In this document: piece by piece, positions 8,182-16,093 of the stretch | Numbering within the stretch: position 1 is the stretch's first letter | How the letters are laid out: the number at the start of each line of letters is the position of its first letter | Translations under genes and position numbers: made by a program | Notes under the pieces: generated by a model | Seen by the model: only the letters and a program-made list of their open reading frames with translations | Told to the model about the DNA's origin: nothing | The model's database searches: none | NCBI GenBank assembly: GCA_030696345.1 | Contig: JAUYSK010000016.1 | Location: 124,001-188,000 of the forward strand | Source of the DNA: Azonexus sp. | GTDB lineage: Bacteria; Pseudomonadota; Gammaproteobacteria; Burkholderiales; Rhodocyclaceae | DNA: 64,000 bases | Direction: 5' to 3'

Positions 8182-9243
8182 TCAGACGCGCTTGAACAGC
8201 GGGCTGCGCACCTGCTGGGCATCGGCGGCCGAGAAGAACTTCTCGGTATAGATGTCCCGCTCGAACAGGCGGCCCTGCATGAGGGTCGTGATACAGGCGT
8301 CGATCATGATCGGCGGACCACAGAGATAAGCCTTGTTGCCCCGGAAGTCGTTGTCGAAATGGGCCTTGGCGGCATCGTGTACGAAACCGCGGAAACCCGC
8401 CCAGCCGCTGTCGGCTGGCTCATCGTTGAGGGCTGGGACGTAGGTGAAATTCGAATACTTCGCTGCCAGATCGAGGAAGTCCTGATGGTAGTAGAGCTCA
8501 CCCTGGTTACGGGCACCATAGACCAGTGTGATCGGATGTTCGCTACCCTCTTCCAGCAGATCAAGCAGCATCGAACGCGGACTGGACAAACCTGATCCGC
8601 CGGCCATGAATAGCGATGGGACGTTCGCCGACTTGTGCACAAAGAAGCGGCCATAGGGCCCGGAAACCGTAATCCTGTCACCGACCTTCAGTTCGTTGTG
8701 AATCCAGGCGGTGCCGGCGCCGCCGGGAACGATGCGGATGTTCAGCTCAATCTCGTTACCGGTTGACGGTGAGTTCGCCAGCGAGAAGGCGCGATGGCCG
8801 AGATCGTTCGGCAGGTTCATATTGACGTACTGCCCAGCCTGGAAATCGAGCACATCGTCGTTGTCGAGCTTGAGCCAGATACCCTTGATGGTTGGCGTCA
8901 GGTTCTCGATGCGGCTGACCACGCCAGGGAAGTCGCGCACCGGAATGTCGCGCGCGTCCTCATCGGCTTCCATCTCGACTTCGATGATCGTATCGGCCTC
9001 CAGTGTCGCGCAGCAGGTCAGCGCCTTGCCCTCTTCGCGCTCGTAGTCCATCAGCGCAAAGCCGGACGAATTCTGGTGATCGACCTCACCGTCGGTGATG
9101 CAGACTTTGCAGGTGGCGCAATAGCCCTGGCCGCAGGCGTGCGGCAGATAGATGCCGGCGCGCAAGGCGGCGTCGAGGATGGTCTGGCCGTCTTCAACTT
9201 CAATGCTGCGGCCGAGCGGCTCAATGGTCAGTTCGTAGCTCAT
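8182..9243 (-). CDS. dmpP: Phenol-hydroxylase-type reductase component (P5, DmpP-like)
   Basis: Moves electrons from NADH through FAD and a [2Fe-2S] cluster to the di-iron hydroxylase. The 353-residue protein has an N-terminal plant-type ferredoxin domain (Cys37, Cys42, Cys45, Cys77) and then a ferredoxin-reductase module with a flavin-binding RAFSLANSP, a SGPYGRFF segment and a nucleotide-binding GGSGLSSPRSM. This is the standard order for DmpP/TomA5. It is the last gene of the dmpKLMNOP-like operon. The region between its end and dctP (7993-8181) holds the dctP promoter. Confidence 0.93.
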   Translation of the reverse strand: MSYELTIEPLGRSIEVEDGQTILDAALRAGIYLPHACGQGYCATCKVCITDGEVDHQNSSGFALMDYEREEGKALTCCATLEADTIIEVEMEADEDARDIPVRDFPGVVSRIENLTPTIKGIWLKLDNDDVLDFQAGQYVNMNLPNDLGHRAFSLANSPSTGNEIELNIRIVPGGAGTAWIHNELKVGDRITVSGPYGRFFVHKSANVPSLFMAGGSGLSSPRSMLLDLLEEGSEHPITLVYGARNQGELYYHQDFLDLAAKYSNFTYVPALNDEPADSGWAGFRGFVHDAAKAHFDNDFRGNKAYLCGPPIMIDACITTLMQGRLFERDIYTEKFFSAADAQQVRSPLFKRV

Positions 9244-9309
9244 GTTTTATCTCCGCGGGGTTAGTGCATGCTGCCACGCGGGAAGACCCGCGCGGCGCAC
9301 TGCTTGTTT

Positions 9310-9672
9310 TTAGTAGCCCGTACCGGCAATACCATCCAGGCCCGGTGTCCGGAAACGGATCAGGTCCTTGTGGCCGATGCCGTTCTCTTTCAGGCTCTTG
9401 TTGCGATCCGGCGTGAAAGGCGTATTGCCGTTCTGCCAGACGACCGTGCTCCAGTCGATCTGCTTCCAGTCCGGGTGATAGCTGAAGCAGTCGGTCATGT
9501 ACTGGTCGATGATCACCGAAAACAGCGTTTCTGGCGGCAGCGCCAGCACGAAAGGGCGCGAGAACATGCGGTGGCGCTCCCAGTTCACGTAGAGCAACTG
9601 CTTGCCCTTGTAGTTCTCGAGGGCATCGCTGGATTTGAACTCGTACGGTGCGAGGGTTTTCAACATTGTCAT
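9310..9672 (-). CDS. dmpO: Phenol-hydroxylase-type P4 component (DmpO-like)
   Basis: 120-residue small component of the multicomponent hydroxylase, part of the hydroxylase heterohexamer. The reading frame is open further upstream, but the true start is the ATG at 9672 (MTMLKTLAPYEFKSSD), which has an AAGGAG six bases before it. A second ATG two codons on is possible. Conserved family text includes NWERHRMFSRPF and YHPDWKQIDW. Its ATG is 10 bases after the stop of dmpN. Confidence 0.9.
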   Translation of the reverse strand: MTMLKTLAPYEFKSSDALENYKGKQLLYVNWERHRMFSRPFVLALPPETLFSVIIDQYMTDCFSYHPDWKQIDWSTVVWQNGNTPFTPDRNKSLKENGIGHKDLIRFRTPGLDGIAGTGY

Positions 9673-9682
9673 GGCTATCTCC

Positions 9683-11227
9683 TTAGTTCTTGGTGGCCTG
9701 CTCGCGCCACTTGGCGAAATTCGCCTGATCTTCGGAACCGTTGAAGTCACCGAGGGCACGTTTGTCGAGCTTCCAGTAATCGAGCATGTTCTGGCCAGGC
9801 TTGAAGTCCGCGGCATTGACGTCGGCGCCATCCGGCTCGCAGTTGCCCTGCAGGCCCTGATGCGAAGAGATGAAGGTCTGGACGTACTTCTCCGGCTCGT
9901 TGTCGAAGATTTCCTTGCAGTGGTCGGAACAGGTGTGGAACTTCTCGCCCTTGTAGGTCGACTCGCGGAAACACATTTCCATCGGGTCGCCTGGCTCGTT
10001 GAACTTCATGGTGCTGACGCAAACCTGGCAGTTCATCGGCTGCGTCTTGTTGTTGTAGCGGTTGCCTGCCTTTTCCTGCTGGTCGAGGTATTCGAGCACC
10101 GGACGGTAATACTGGTCGAAGGTGTTGGGATACTTCTCGGACAGCCAGTCCATTTCGTCGGGCGACGGAATCCAGGTGTGGAACGGGGTCGCTTCCGGCT
10201 TCATGTAGAAACCGATCCACGACTGGTGCGTAACGTGTTCCTTTTCCTCGATGGTCTGGCCGAAGCACTTGGGGATCGTGATGCCATAGCGGGCGAGGTC
10301 TTTAAATAACGAACCGCCGTTTTCCTCGACGTACATTTCCCAAGCTTCCTTGAAGCTCATGATGCGCTTGGGCAGCATGTAATCCATCATCATGCCGACC
10401 GAGGCGAGCTTGCGCGTGCCGCGCCAGGTCCACTTGTCGATCCAGCGCTGGACGATGGGCAGATTGTCCGGATCCTGTTCGAGCATGAACTTGATGCATT
10501 CGAGGCCGAGCGTCATGTGGCGGGCTTCGTCAGACTGTGCCGAGAAACCGACGGTCATCGCGGCCATGTCGCCGTTGTACGCAGCACCGGAGATGAAGGG
10601 CACGAACAGGATGTTGGTCAGCACGTATTCGAAGGCGAAGCCGATGGCGACCATGAATTCGAACGGGCCGGCGGTGATCGCGTCGTCGAAGAAGGACTTG
10701 CCGTCCGACAGGTACCACATGCGGGATTGCTGATGGGCGAACTCGTCCATCCCGTTGTAGTACTTGTTGTAGTTGGAGATCGAGTGGATCTGCGTCTGGA
10801 AGTGACGGTACTCATCCACGGCCTGCATCTGGCAGGCGACGCGCGGACCGGCACCGTTCATCTGCCGGCCCATCATCGAGAAGCCGCGGGCGGCCATCAG
10901 CTCAAGCGGCGGCGTCGAGCCGAGGAAGAGCTTCAAGACGTTGATGTAGCGGGCGTCGGTGACCGACAGGTGGCCGTTGTTCTGGTTGAAGCCGTCGAGA
11001 ATGGCGTACAGCTTGCGCTCCTTCTCCGACTGGTACTTCCAGTAGGCGTCCATGGTCAGGCGGAACGGATCTTCCCACTTGTCCCAGTCGTGAATCTTGA
11101 TGCCTTCGTAAGAGGTCTGCGGGAAGACGTCTTCCATTTTCTGGTAGGTCGTGTCCCAGGCCAGATCACGGGTCATCAGGGCATAGCGCTCTTTGAGGCC
11201 GAGCTTCTTGGCGATTTTCATATCCAT
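9683..11227 (-). CDS. dmpN: Phenol-hydroxylase-type catalytic alpha subunit (P3, DmpN-like)
   Basis: Large catalytic subunit (514 residues) of a soluble di-iron monooxygenase. It carries both E-x-x-H half-motifs, in VDEYRHFQTQ and QSDEARHMTLG, which hold the di-iron centre that inserts oxygen into a phenolic ring. A Cys-rich C-terminal segment (NCQVCVSTMKF, HTCSDHCKEIF) is typical of phenol hydroxylases. The family hydroxylates phenols ortho to the OH. In this cluster the product must feed homoprotocatechuate cleavage, so 4- or 3-hydroxyphenylacetate is the likely substrate. No catechol 2,3-dioxygenase of the phenol pathway is present nearby. Confidence 0.94.
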   Translation of the reverse strand: MDMKIAKKLGLKERYALMTRDLAWDTTYQKMEDVFPQTSYEGIKIHDWDKWEDPFRLTMDAYWKYQSEKERKLYAILDGFNQNNGHLSVTDARYINVLKLFLGSTPPLELMAARGFSMMGRQMNGAGPRVACQMQAVDEYRHFQTQIHSISNYNKYYNGMDEFAHQQSRMWYLSDGKSFFDDAITAGPFEFMVAIGFAFEYVLTNILFVPFISGAAYNGDMAAMTVGFSAQSDEARHMTLGLECIKFMLEQDPDNLPIVQRWIDKWTWRGTRKLASVGMMMDYMLPKRIMSFKEAWEMYVEENGGSLFKDLARYGITIPKCFGQTIEEKEHVTHQSWIGFYMKPEATPFHTWIPSPDEMDWLSEKYPNTFDQYYRPVLEYLDQQEKAGNRYNNKTQPMNCQVCVSTMKFNEPGDPMEMCFRESTYKGEKFHTCSDHCKEIFDNEPEKYVQTFISSHQGLQGNCEPDGADVNAADFKPGQNMLDYWKLDKRALGDFNGSEDQANFAKWREQATKN

Positions 11228-11252
11228 AGTGTTTGCTCCTTGTCGGCTGGAA

Positions 11253-11522
11253 TCAGGAATTCCAGCTCAGGGTAAATTCGTCGTCGGTCTCGTCGAGGTG
11301 ACCGGAGATCGTGATCAGGTGCAGTTGCAGTTCCTGCAGGTCGAATGAACGACCCATCTTCTCTTCGACGGTTTCGCGCTTGATGACCAGGCGGTTCGGC
11401 ACGTCGATTTTCACCATCGACGGCTGGTCGACGACCATGGCGCCCGGGTTGTCTTCAAGGATGGCCTCGACGATGCAGCGAGAATCATCGTTCTTCTGGA
11501 ATGCGATAAATGCGTTGGACAT
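11253..11522 (-). CDS. dmpM: Phenol-hydroxylase-type regulatory (effector) protein (P2, DmpM-like)
   Basis: 89-residue cofactor-free effector protein that binds the hydroxylase and allows turnover. The product begins MSNAFIAFQKNDDSRCIVEA from the ATG at 11522; the open frame upstream is not coding. Family features are DNPGAMVVDQPSMVKIDVP and RSFDLQELQLHLIT. It lies between dmpL and dmpN, as in known phenol hydroxylase operons, with 25 bases to dmpN and 10 to dmpL. Confidence 0.92.
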   Translation of the reverse strand: MSNAFIAFQKNDDSRCIVEAILEDNPGAMVVDQPSMVKIDVPNRLVIKRETVEEKMGRSFDLQELQLHLITISGHLDETDDEFTLSWNS

Positions 11523-11532
11523 GCGACTTCCT

Positions 11533-12525
11533 TTACAGGGCGATTCCGGCCTTGGCGGCGCGGGCATTCAGGTTCTGGACAAGCTCGTCCATGATGGCAT
11601 CGGCGTCGGCACCAAAGGCCAGCACGGCGACCGGCTTGATCGCCTTGATCGCACGCTCGCGCCAGTGCTTGATCCACTCGGCCAATTGCGCCTTGTTCTC
11701 GGGGCTTTCAGCAGCGGCAACCTTGAGCACGGAATCCATCCACTTCGTGGTTTCGCCGAACCATTCGCGCTGGAAGCGGGTCAGCATCGAGAAAACCGGG
11801 CTATAAGCGGCATTCAGCTTTTCGTTGAAGCGCTCGTAGATCAGCGGATAGAGCAGGCCTTCAAGGGCGAAATCCTGGGCAACCAGAACTTCAAACCAGT
11901 CCTTCTCGACCATCAGGTCTTCGACATAGCGGCGCATTTCCTGCCACTCAGCGCCTTCCAGCCAGGCAGTCTTGGCATCAGCCAGCGCGTCGATGTCATT
12001 GAAGGCCATGCCGAGACGGGTCACGTACTGGGCAACACCCAGTTGATCCATGCTGGCGTAGCAGGCCGCCTGGGAAATGGCGATGCCGTAGCCGTAGGAG
12101 GAAACATAGGCCTTGTTCAGATTTGAAGCCCAGGCAACGTGACGCAGCGGCAGGAAAACCTTCAGCGCCTCATCCTTGCCGGCGGCCGGGTAGGCGGCAG
12201 CCAGACCCATTTCGTCAACCAGATCAAAGTCGCCTTCGGCAATGTCCTGCATCTTGCCGCGCGCCAACGTCCAGGCGCCGTAGTAATACTGGCGCGGATC
12301 CTTCAGCGCATACCAGTCCTTCATCGCAATCTTGGTGCGCGTCGTATCGAAGATTTCGTACTGCGGCTCCCAGGTCGGGCGATAGTGATAGTTCTCGACC
12401 GGCTGCAGATCCATCGTCGCTTCGATATAGCGCGAAGCCGGCTTGTCGGCGCCCATACGGCGCGCCAGATGGCCAAAGGTCTGGCGCAGCGGGGTAATGG
12501 CGACCGTCCTCAAATCTATTGCCAT
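11533..12525 (-). CDS. dmpL: Phenol-hydroxylase-type beta subunit (P1, DmpL-like)
   Basis: 330-residue structural subunit of the hydroxylase. It has the same four-helix-bundle fold as the alpha subunit but without iron ligands in the known enzymes. The start is the ATG at 12525 (MAIDLRTVAITPLRQTFG), preceded by GAGGAG at six bases. The frame continues upstream but lacks a ribosome site there. Recognisable text includes ENYHYRPTWEPQYEIFD and DPRQYYYGAWTLARGKMQ. It is the second gene of the operon after dmpK. Confidence 0.92.
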   Translation of the reverse strand: MAIDLRTVAITPLRQTFGHLARRMGADKPASRYIEATMDLQPVENYHYRPTWEPQYEIFDTTRTKIAMKDWYALKDPRQYYYGAWTLARGKMQDIAEGDFDLVDEMGLAAAYPAAGKDEALKVFLPLRHVAWASNLNKAYVSSYGYGIAISQAACYASMDQLGVAQYVTRLGMAFNDIDALADAKTAWLEGAEWQEMRRYVEDLMVEKDWFEVLVAQDFALEGLLYPLIYERFNEKLNAAYSPVFSMLTRFQREWFGETTKWMDSVLKVAAAESPENKAQLAEWIKHWRERAIKAIKPVAVLAFGADADAIMDELVQNLNARAAKAGIAL

Positions 12526-12582
12526 GCTTGTCTCCTCAAAAAACTCGAACGGTGCGGTCAACCGCACCAAAATGCGAAAACC

Positions 12583-12849
12583 CTAGCGGAAACGCTGATG
12601 CGTTGCCTGATGCAGGTTCCAGTGAAAATCAGCGTCGGACGCGTTGGCGTCGATCGGAGCAGCTTTTTCCGTGGTCAGCATTTCGACCCGGTTGCTCGCG
12701 CAGAACTCCTCGAAAGCCGCCTTCGGCATGACCAGTTCGGCCGCAACATCGGGATCTCCAATGGCGAACTCGAATTCGATCATTCCATTGGGCAGCGTAC
12801 GCATGACGCGCACAAACTTGCGCGTGATGTCGAAAGCACTCTCTGCCAT
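12583..12849 (-). CDS. dmpK: Phenol-hydroxylase-type assembly protein (P0, DmpK-like)
   Basis: 88-residue protein, first gene of the hydroxylase operon. Homologues help load iron into the apo-hydroxylase and are not needed for turnover itself. Typical text is ITRKFVRVMRTLPNGMIEFEF and ELVMPKAAFEEFC. The ATG at 12849 has a GGAG upstream. The 247 bases between it and the hpaA stop contain the promoter region with one copy of the putative HpaR motif. No sigma-54 (DmpR-type) activator is encoded in the window, unlike classic dmp clusters. Confidence 0.88.
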   Translation of the reverse strand: MAESAFDITRKFVRVMRTLPNGMIEFEFAIGDPDVAAELVMPKAAFEEFCASNRVEMLTTEKAAPIDANASDADFHWNLHQATHQRFR

Positions 12850-12903
12850 GGCGTCTCACTCCTCTTATTGGCGCCGCCTGATGGCAACGCTCCGATGAGT
12901 CAC

Positions 12904-12929
12904 ATTAAACCTTTTACTAAGATGTTAAT
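12904..12929 (-). promoter_or_regulatory. Probable HpaR operator and -10 box upstream of dmpK
   Basis: The minus strand reads ATTAACATCTTAG (12929-12917), identical at 12 of 13 positions to the motif before dctP and to the one in the hpaA-hpaR gap. A TTTAAT (12909-12904) follows and could serve as a -10 box. The hexamer 17 bases upstream (TTCATT) is a poor -35, which fits a promoter needing an activator such as HpaA. The site lies 55-80 bases before the dmpK start codon. Confidence 0.62.
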
Positions 12930-13096
12930 GAATGGACGTTTGGGGAAATGACTTGTACTTTTCGTAACCCGATTGATTGACCGTGATCAGTGATCCCGCA
13001 TTCAACAATCGGCAACAGATTGAAAAGGCGATAACGGCAAGCCACGTCAATGCTGCGGTGGACTGCCCAAATCAACCAAAAACCGCAGGAAGGCCC

Positions 13097-14011
13097 CTAG
13101 TGCTGACCAGCCAGCCGAAACTGACTGGGCGGCGTACCGGTTCGTTTGGTGAAGAAACGGGAAAAATAGGCGGGGTCGGCGAAGCCGAGCTGGTAGCTGA
13201 TCTCGCTGACCGGCACGGCTGAGTAGCGGAGCAGGCGGCGGGCTTCCTGGAGCAGGCGTTCGTGCACCACTTCCTTCGATGGCAGGTTGGCCATGCGCCG
13301 GCAGATGTCGTTGAGGCGAGCCTCGGTGACCAGCAGGCGCCCGGCGTATTCGGTCAGTGTCAGGTGGTCGCGGAAATGTGCTTCGACCAGATCACAGAAA
13401 TTCAGGAATAGCCGGAGGTCTTCGCTGCGTTCGGTCCGCTGCGCTGTCGCCGGCTCGCGGGCCAGCAGCAGGCGGCTGAGATGAATGAAGGCGGCTTCAC
13501 CAAGGGCCAGCAGCAGCGCTGAGTGTCCCTTGGCCTCCCGCCCGGATTCGCGCTGCAGCAACTCGATCGTTTGCAGCAAGGCGGCGAAGTCGACGGCACA
13601 TGCCTCGGGCAAGCTGGCCAGTTCGAAGAACACGGGTTCACGCAGCAAAGCATCCGGCCACTGGCCGGGCATCGCCCGATACCAGCTACGCACCATCTCT
13701 TGGCGCACCGTCAGGACATGGCCATCTGTGTCTTCCTCGGAATAGAACGAGTGTGGAATCGTCGGTGGCGTGAAGATCAGCAGCGGCGCGTCACCGCCAT
13801 AGACCTGGCCGTCGAGGCTGAGACGGACGCTGCCGCGAACCAGCAGGTGCAGCTGATAAAAACAGTAATGGCGATGCGCTGGCGTATTGCGACCGAAGAA
13901 GTCGGCCAGACGGCCAAAAGTCTCGTAGTGGATTTCACATTCCGGATCGCGCTGGTCGTAAACCCGCCCGATATGGATGTCCGGTATGGCCTGAAGCGGT
14001 GCAGAACTCAT
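13097..14011 (-). CDS. hpaA: AraC-family activator of 4-hydroxyphenylacetate catabolism (HpaA-like)
   Basis: 304-residue transcription activator with an N-terminal cupin sensor domain (RHYCFYQLHLLVRGSVRLSL) and a C-terminal AraC double helix-turn-helix (about residues 205-300, ending in the conserved ISYQLGFADPAYFSRFF). E. coli HpaA responds to 4-hydroxyphenylacetate and activates the hydroxylase genes. Here it lies directly upstream of, and in the same direction as, the dmpK-type operon, so the di-iron hydroxylase is its probable target. Its own promoter overlaps the motif shared with hpaR. Confidence 0.84.
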   Translation of the reverse strand: MSSAPLQAIPDIHIGRVYDQRDPECEIHYETFGRLADFFGRNTPAHRHYCFYQLHLLVRGSVRLSLDGQVYGGDAPLLIFTPPTIPHSFYSEEDTDGHVLTVRQEMVRSWYRAMPGQWPDALLREPVFFELASLPEACAVDFAALLQTIELLQRESGREAKGHSALLLALGEAAFIHLSRLLLAREPATAQRTERSEDLRLFLNFCDLVEAHFRDHLTLTEYAGRLLVTEARLNDICRRMANLPSKEVVHERLLQEARRLLRYSAVPVSEISYQLGFADPAYFSRFFTKRTGTPPSQFRLAGQH

Positions 14012-14068
14012 TCCAACCCCAATCCCGTCGCTAAACCAGCGGTTTTCCTCGCTGGCGATTCTGATTCA

Positions 14069-14097
14069 ATCATTAACATATTAGCCAGTCAACTGGT
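14069..14097. promoter_or_regulatory. Probable HpaR operator between hpaA and hpaR
   Basis: The 148-base divergent gap contains ATTAACATATTAG (14072-14084) followed by CCAGTCAACTGGT. On the minus strand this gives TTGACT-N17-TTGAAT (14092 to 14064), a promoter-like pair for hpaA. It matches the dctP promoter at 22 of 29 positions counted by eye. A repressor bound here could control hpaA and autoregulate hpaR. Confidence 0.66.
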
Positions 14098-14159
14098 ATC
14101 ATTTGGCTGAAGCATTCACCGAGAATGCAACCCCATGACCCTATCAGGGAACGTCTTTC

Positions 14160-14645
14160 ATGTCTCGCAAGCTAGCTTACAGAAATCTCCCGCAACTCTT
14201 CCTGAAAGCCCGCGAAGAACTGCTTTGCCATTTCCGCCCGATCATCACGCACTTCGGGCTGACCGAGCAGCAATGGCGGATTTTGCGTGCCCTTGGCGAG
14301 ATGGAACAACTGGAACCGCGGGAGATTTGCGAACATTGCCACATCCTCAGTCCGAGCATGACCGGTGTCCTGTCGCGGATGGAAGAAATGGGGCTGGTCA
14401 CGCGCGTTCGCATGCCTGAAGACCAGCGCCGCGTGATCGTTCGCCTGACGCCGAAAAGCGAGCAACTGGTTTCCGAACTCGGCCCGCTGATCGTCGAGCA
14501 ATACAAGATCATCGAACAAGCCTTTGGCCCCGAACTGATCAAAGAACTTTACGAAGTGATGGATCGGGTGATTGCCGCCGAACGCGGCCCCATTTCCCGG
14601 ATCGAACTCCCCCCGAAGAAGGACTGGGCGAACCTCAAGTTCTGA
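14160..14645 (+). CDS. hpaR: MarR-family repressor of homoprotocatechuate degradation (HpaR)
   Basis: 161-residue winged-helix protein. The MarR core is complete: TEQQWRILRALGEM, the recognition region HILSPSMTGVLSRMEEMGLV and the wing MPEDQRRVIVRLT. HpaR family members repress the hpa meta-cleavage operon and are released by aromatic acids of the pathway. It is transcribed divergently from the catabolic genes. Three copies of a shared motif at the cluster's control regions make a consistent regulon. The ATG at 14160 gives MSRKLAYRNLPQ. Confidence 0.88.
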   Translation: MSRKLAYRNLPQLFLKAREELLCHFRPIITHFGLTEQQWRILRALGEMEQLEPREICEHCHILSPSMTGVLSRMEEMGLVTRVRMPEDQRRVIVRLTPKSEQLVSELGPLIVEQYKIIEQAFGPELIKELYEVMDRVIAAERGPISRIELPPKKDWANLKF

Positions 14646-14696
14646 GGCGTTCAGGTCGATTTTTAATTCGGCAATTAATTCGACGAGACGTTGACC

Positions 14697-14751
14697 ATTC
14701 CCTTAATAACGGGAATCCAGTTCGACCATGGACTCCCGCTTTCGCGGGAGT
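14697..14751 (+). repeat. Dispersed two-hairpin intergenic repeat, copy 1
   Basis: Two adjacent stem-loops: ATTCCC/GGGAAT (14697-14716) and the perfect 8-base stem ACTCCCGC/GCGGGAGT with a TTTC loop (14732-14751), joined by CCAGTTCGACCATGG. The same unit is found inverted at 18921-18974. Lying between the convergent ends of hpaR and the livF-type gene, it may also act as a bidirectional terminator, though there is no long T-run. Confidence 0.75.
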
Positions 14752-14761
14752 GACAAATTGA

Positions 14762-16078
14762 CTACATCCCGAGATAGGCCGCCCGCACCTGCTCATTGCT
14801 GATCAACTCCTGGCCGGTGCCGGTCAGCGTAATGCTGCCGGTTTCCAGTACATAGCCACGATCAGCGAGGGCCAGCGCGGCGAAGGCGTTCTGTTCTGCC
14901 AGGATGATGGTCATGCCTTGCGCTTTCAAGGTCCTGACGACGTTGAACACTTCCTGAACGAGCAAGGGCGCCAGGCCCATCGACGGTTCGTCGAGGAGCA
15001 ACAGTTTGGGGCGCCCCATCAGGGCGCGACCAATCGCCAGCATCTGCTGCTGGCCACCGGAGAGCGTACCTGCCGGCAGATCGCGTTTTTCCTTGAGGAT
15101 GGGGAACATCGAGAAGACTTTCTCCATGTCTCCCTCCACCTGCCCCTTGGGCTGGGTGTAAGCGCCGAGCCGCAGGTTGTCCTCGATCGAGAGCGGCCCA
15201 AAGACCTGCCGGCCTTCCGGACTCTGGCAGATGCCGTTACGCATGCGCATGTCGGAACGTAGCTTGCTGATGTCTTCACCGGCAAAACTGATGCTGCCGG
15301 CGCTCATCGGCTGCACCCCGGATAGCGTGCGCAATAGCGTCGTCTTGCCGGCACCGTTGGCACCCACCAGAGCAACGGTTTCACCACGCCGAACTTCAAA
15401 ATCGATGCCTTTCAGCGCCTTGATCCGGCCGTAGCAGCTTTCCATGCCCGACACCGATAGCAACACTTCGCCAATGCCCTTGGCAGCACCCGGCTGCAAT
15501 TCGCCGGCGGTTTGTGCCCCCAGGCCGATCGACTCCGGCGCCAGGCTGGCGATGCGGTGAAATAGTTCGCGGAATTCGGCATTCGCCTTCTCGCCAAACA
15601 GCGGGTCATCGCTGTCGAGAAAGGCACGGTCGATTTCAGCCCAGTCCTCCGCATCCAGTACCTCGCGCGCCAGCGGCATTGCGTCTTTTTCTTCGGTGCG
15701 AATGTGGTTTTTCAGGCTCTGGGTATAGGTCCGCAGCGCTGCTGCAAATTCGGCATTGCCCAGCGTGCCAGCTGCCGTTTGCGCCAGTTGCAGGCGCAGT
15801 GACTTGAGGATTTCCGGCCCGTTGCGGTGCTCGGCCTGCAAGCGATCAAGAATCGGTCCCGCCGCTTCGCTGCGCGCCCGCAACGCCGGGAAGAGGTAGT
15901 CATCTTCCTTGGCATGATGACAGGCATCCATGAAGTGTTCGATGTAATCAAAAATGGAGGTAAAGAAGGCCGGATCGACCTTGCTGCCGGATTCCATTTC
16001 ATCGGCAACGATATCTATCGTTGCCGCGATGCGCCACAGGTTGCGGTGGTCTTCGCTAATGACACGTAATGCTTCCAT
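14762..16078 (-). CDS. livF: Hemerythrin-domain/LivF-type ABC ATPase fusion
   Basis: 438-residue fusion. Residues 1 to about 150 form a hemerythrin-like HHE helical bundle with candidate iron ligands His11, His54/Glu58 (HHAKE), His84 and His125/Glu129 (HIRTE). Residues about 204-438 are a full LivF-type ATPase: Walker A GANGAGKTT (239-247), signature LSGGQQQ, Walker B LLLLDEPSMGLAP. Ordinary LivF proteins are about 235 residues, so the N-terminal 200 are extra. There is no start codon with a ribosome site at the junction, and the frame is continuous. It is the last gene of livHMGF. Oxygen or redox control of uptake is an inference. Confidence 0.9.
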   Translation of the reverse strand: MEALRVISEDHRNLWRIAATIDIVADEMESGSKVDPAFFTSIFDYIEHFMDACHHAKEDDYLFPALRARSEAAGPILDRLQAEHRNGPEILKSLRLQLAQTAAGTLGNAEFAAALRTYTQSLKNHIRTEEKDAMPLAREVLDAEDWAEIDRAFLDSDDPLFGEKANAEFRELFHRIASLAPESIGLGAQTAGELQPGAAKGIGEVLLSVSGMESCYGRIKALKGIDFEVRRGETVALVGANGAGKTTLLRTLSGVQPMSAGSISFAGEDISKLRSDMRMRNGICQSPEGRQVFGPLSIEDNLRLGAYTQPKGQVEGDMEKVFSMFPILKEKRDLPAGTLSGGQQQMLAIGRALMGRPKLLLLDEPSMGLAPLLVQEVFNVVRTLKAQGMTIILAEQNAFAALALADRGYVLETGSITLTGTGQELISNEQVRAAYLGM

Positions 16079-16093
16079 GATTTTCCCTTTCTT

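Noticed and set aside
12850..13096. Sigma-54/DmpR-type promoter expected for phenol hydroxylase operons
   Set aside because: No GG-N10-GC pair of the right form seen, and an AraC-type regulator gene lies here instead of dmpR.
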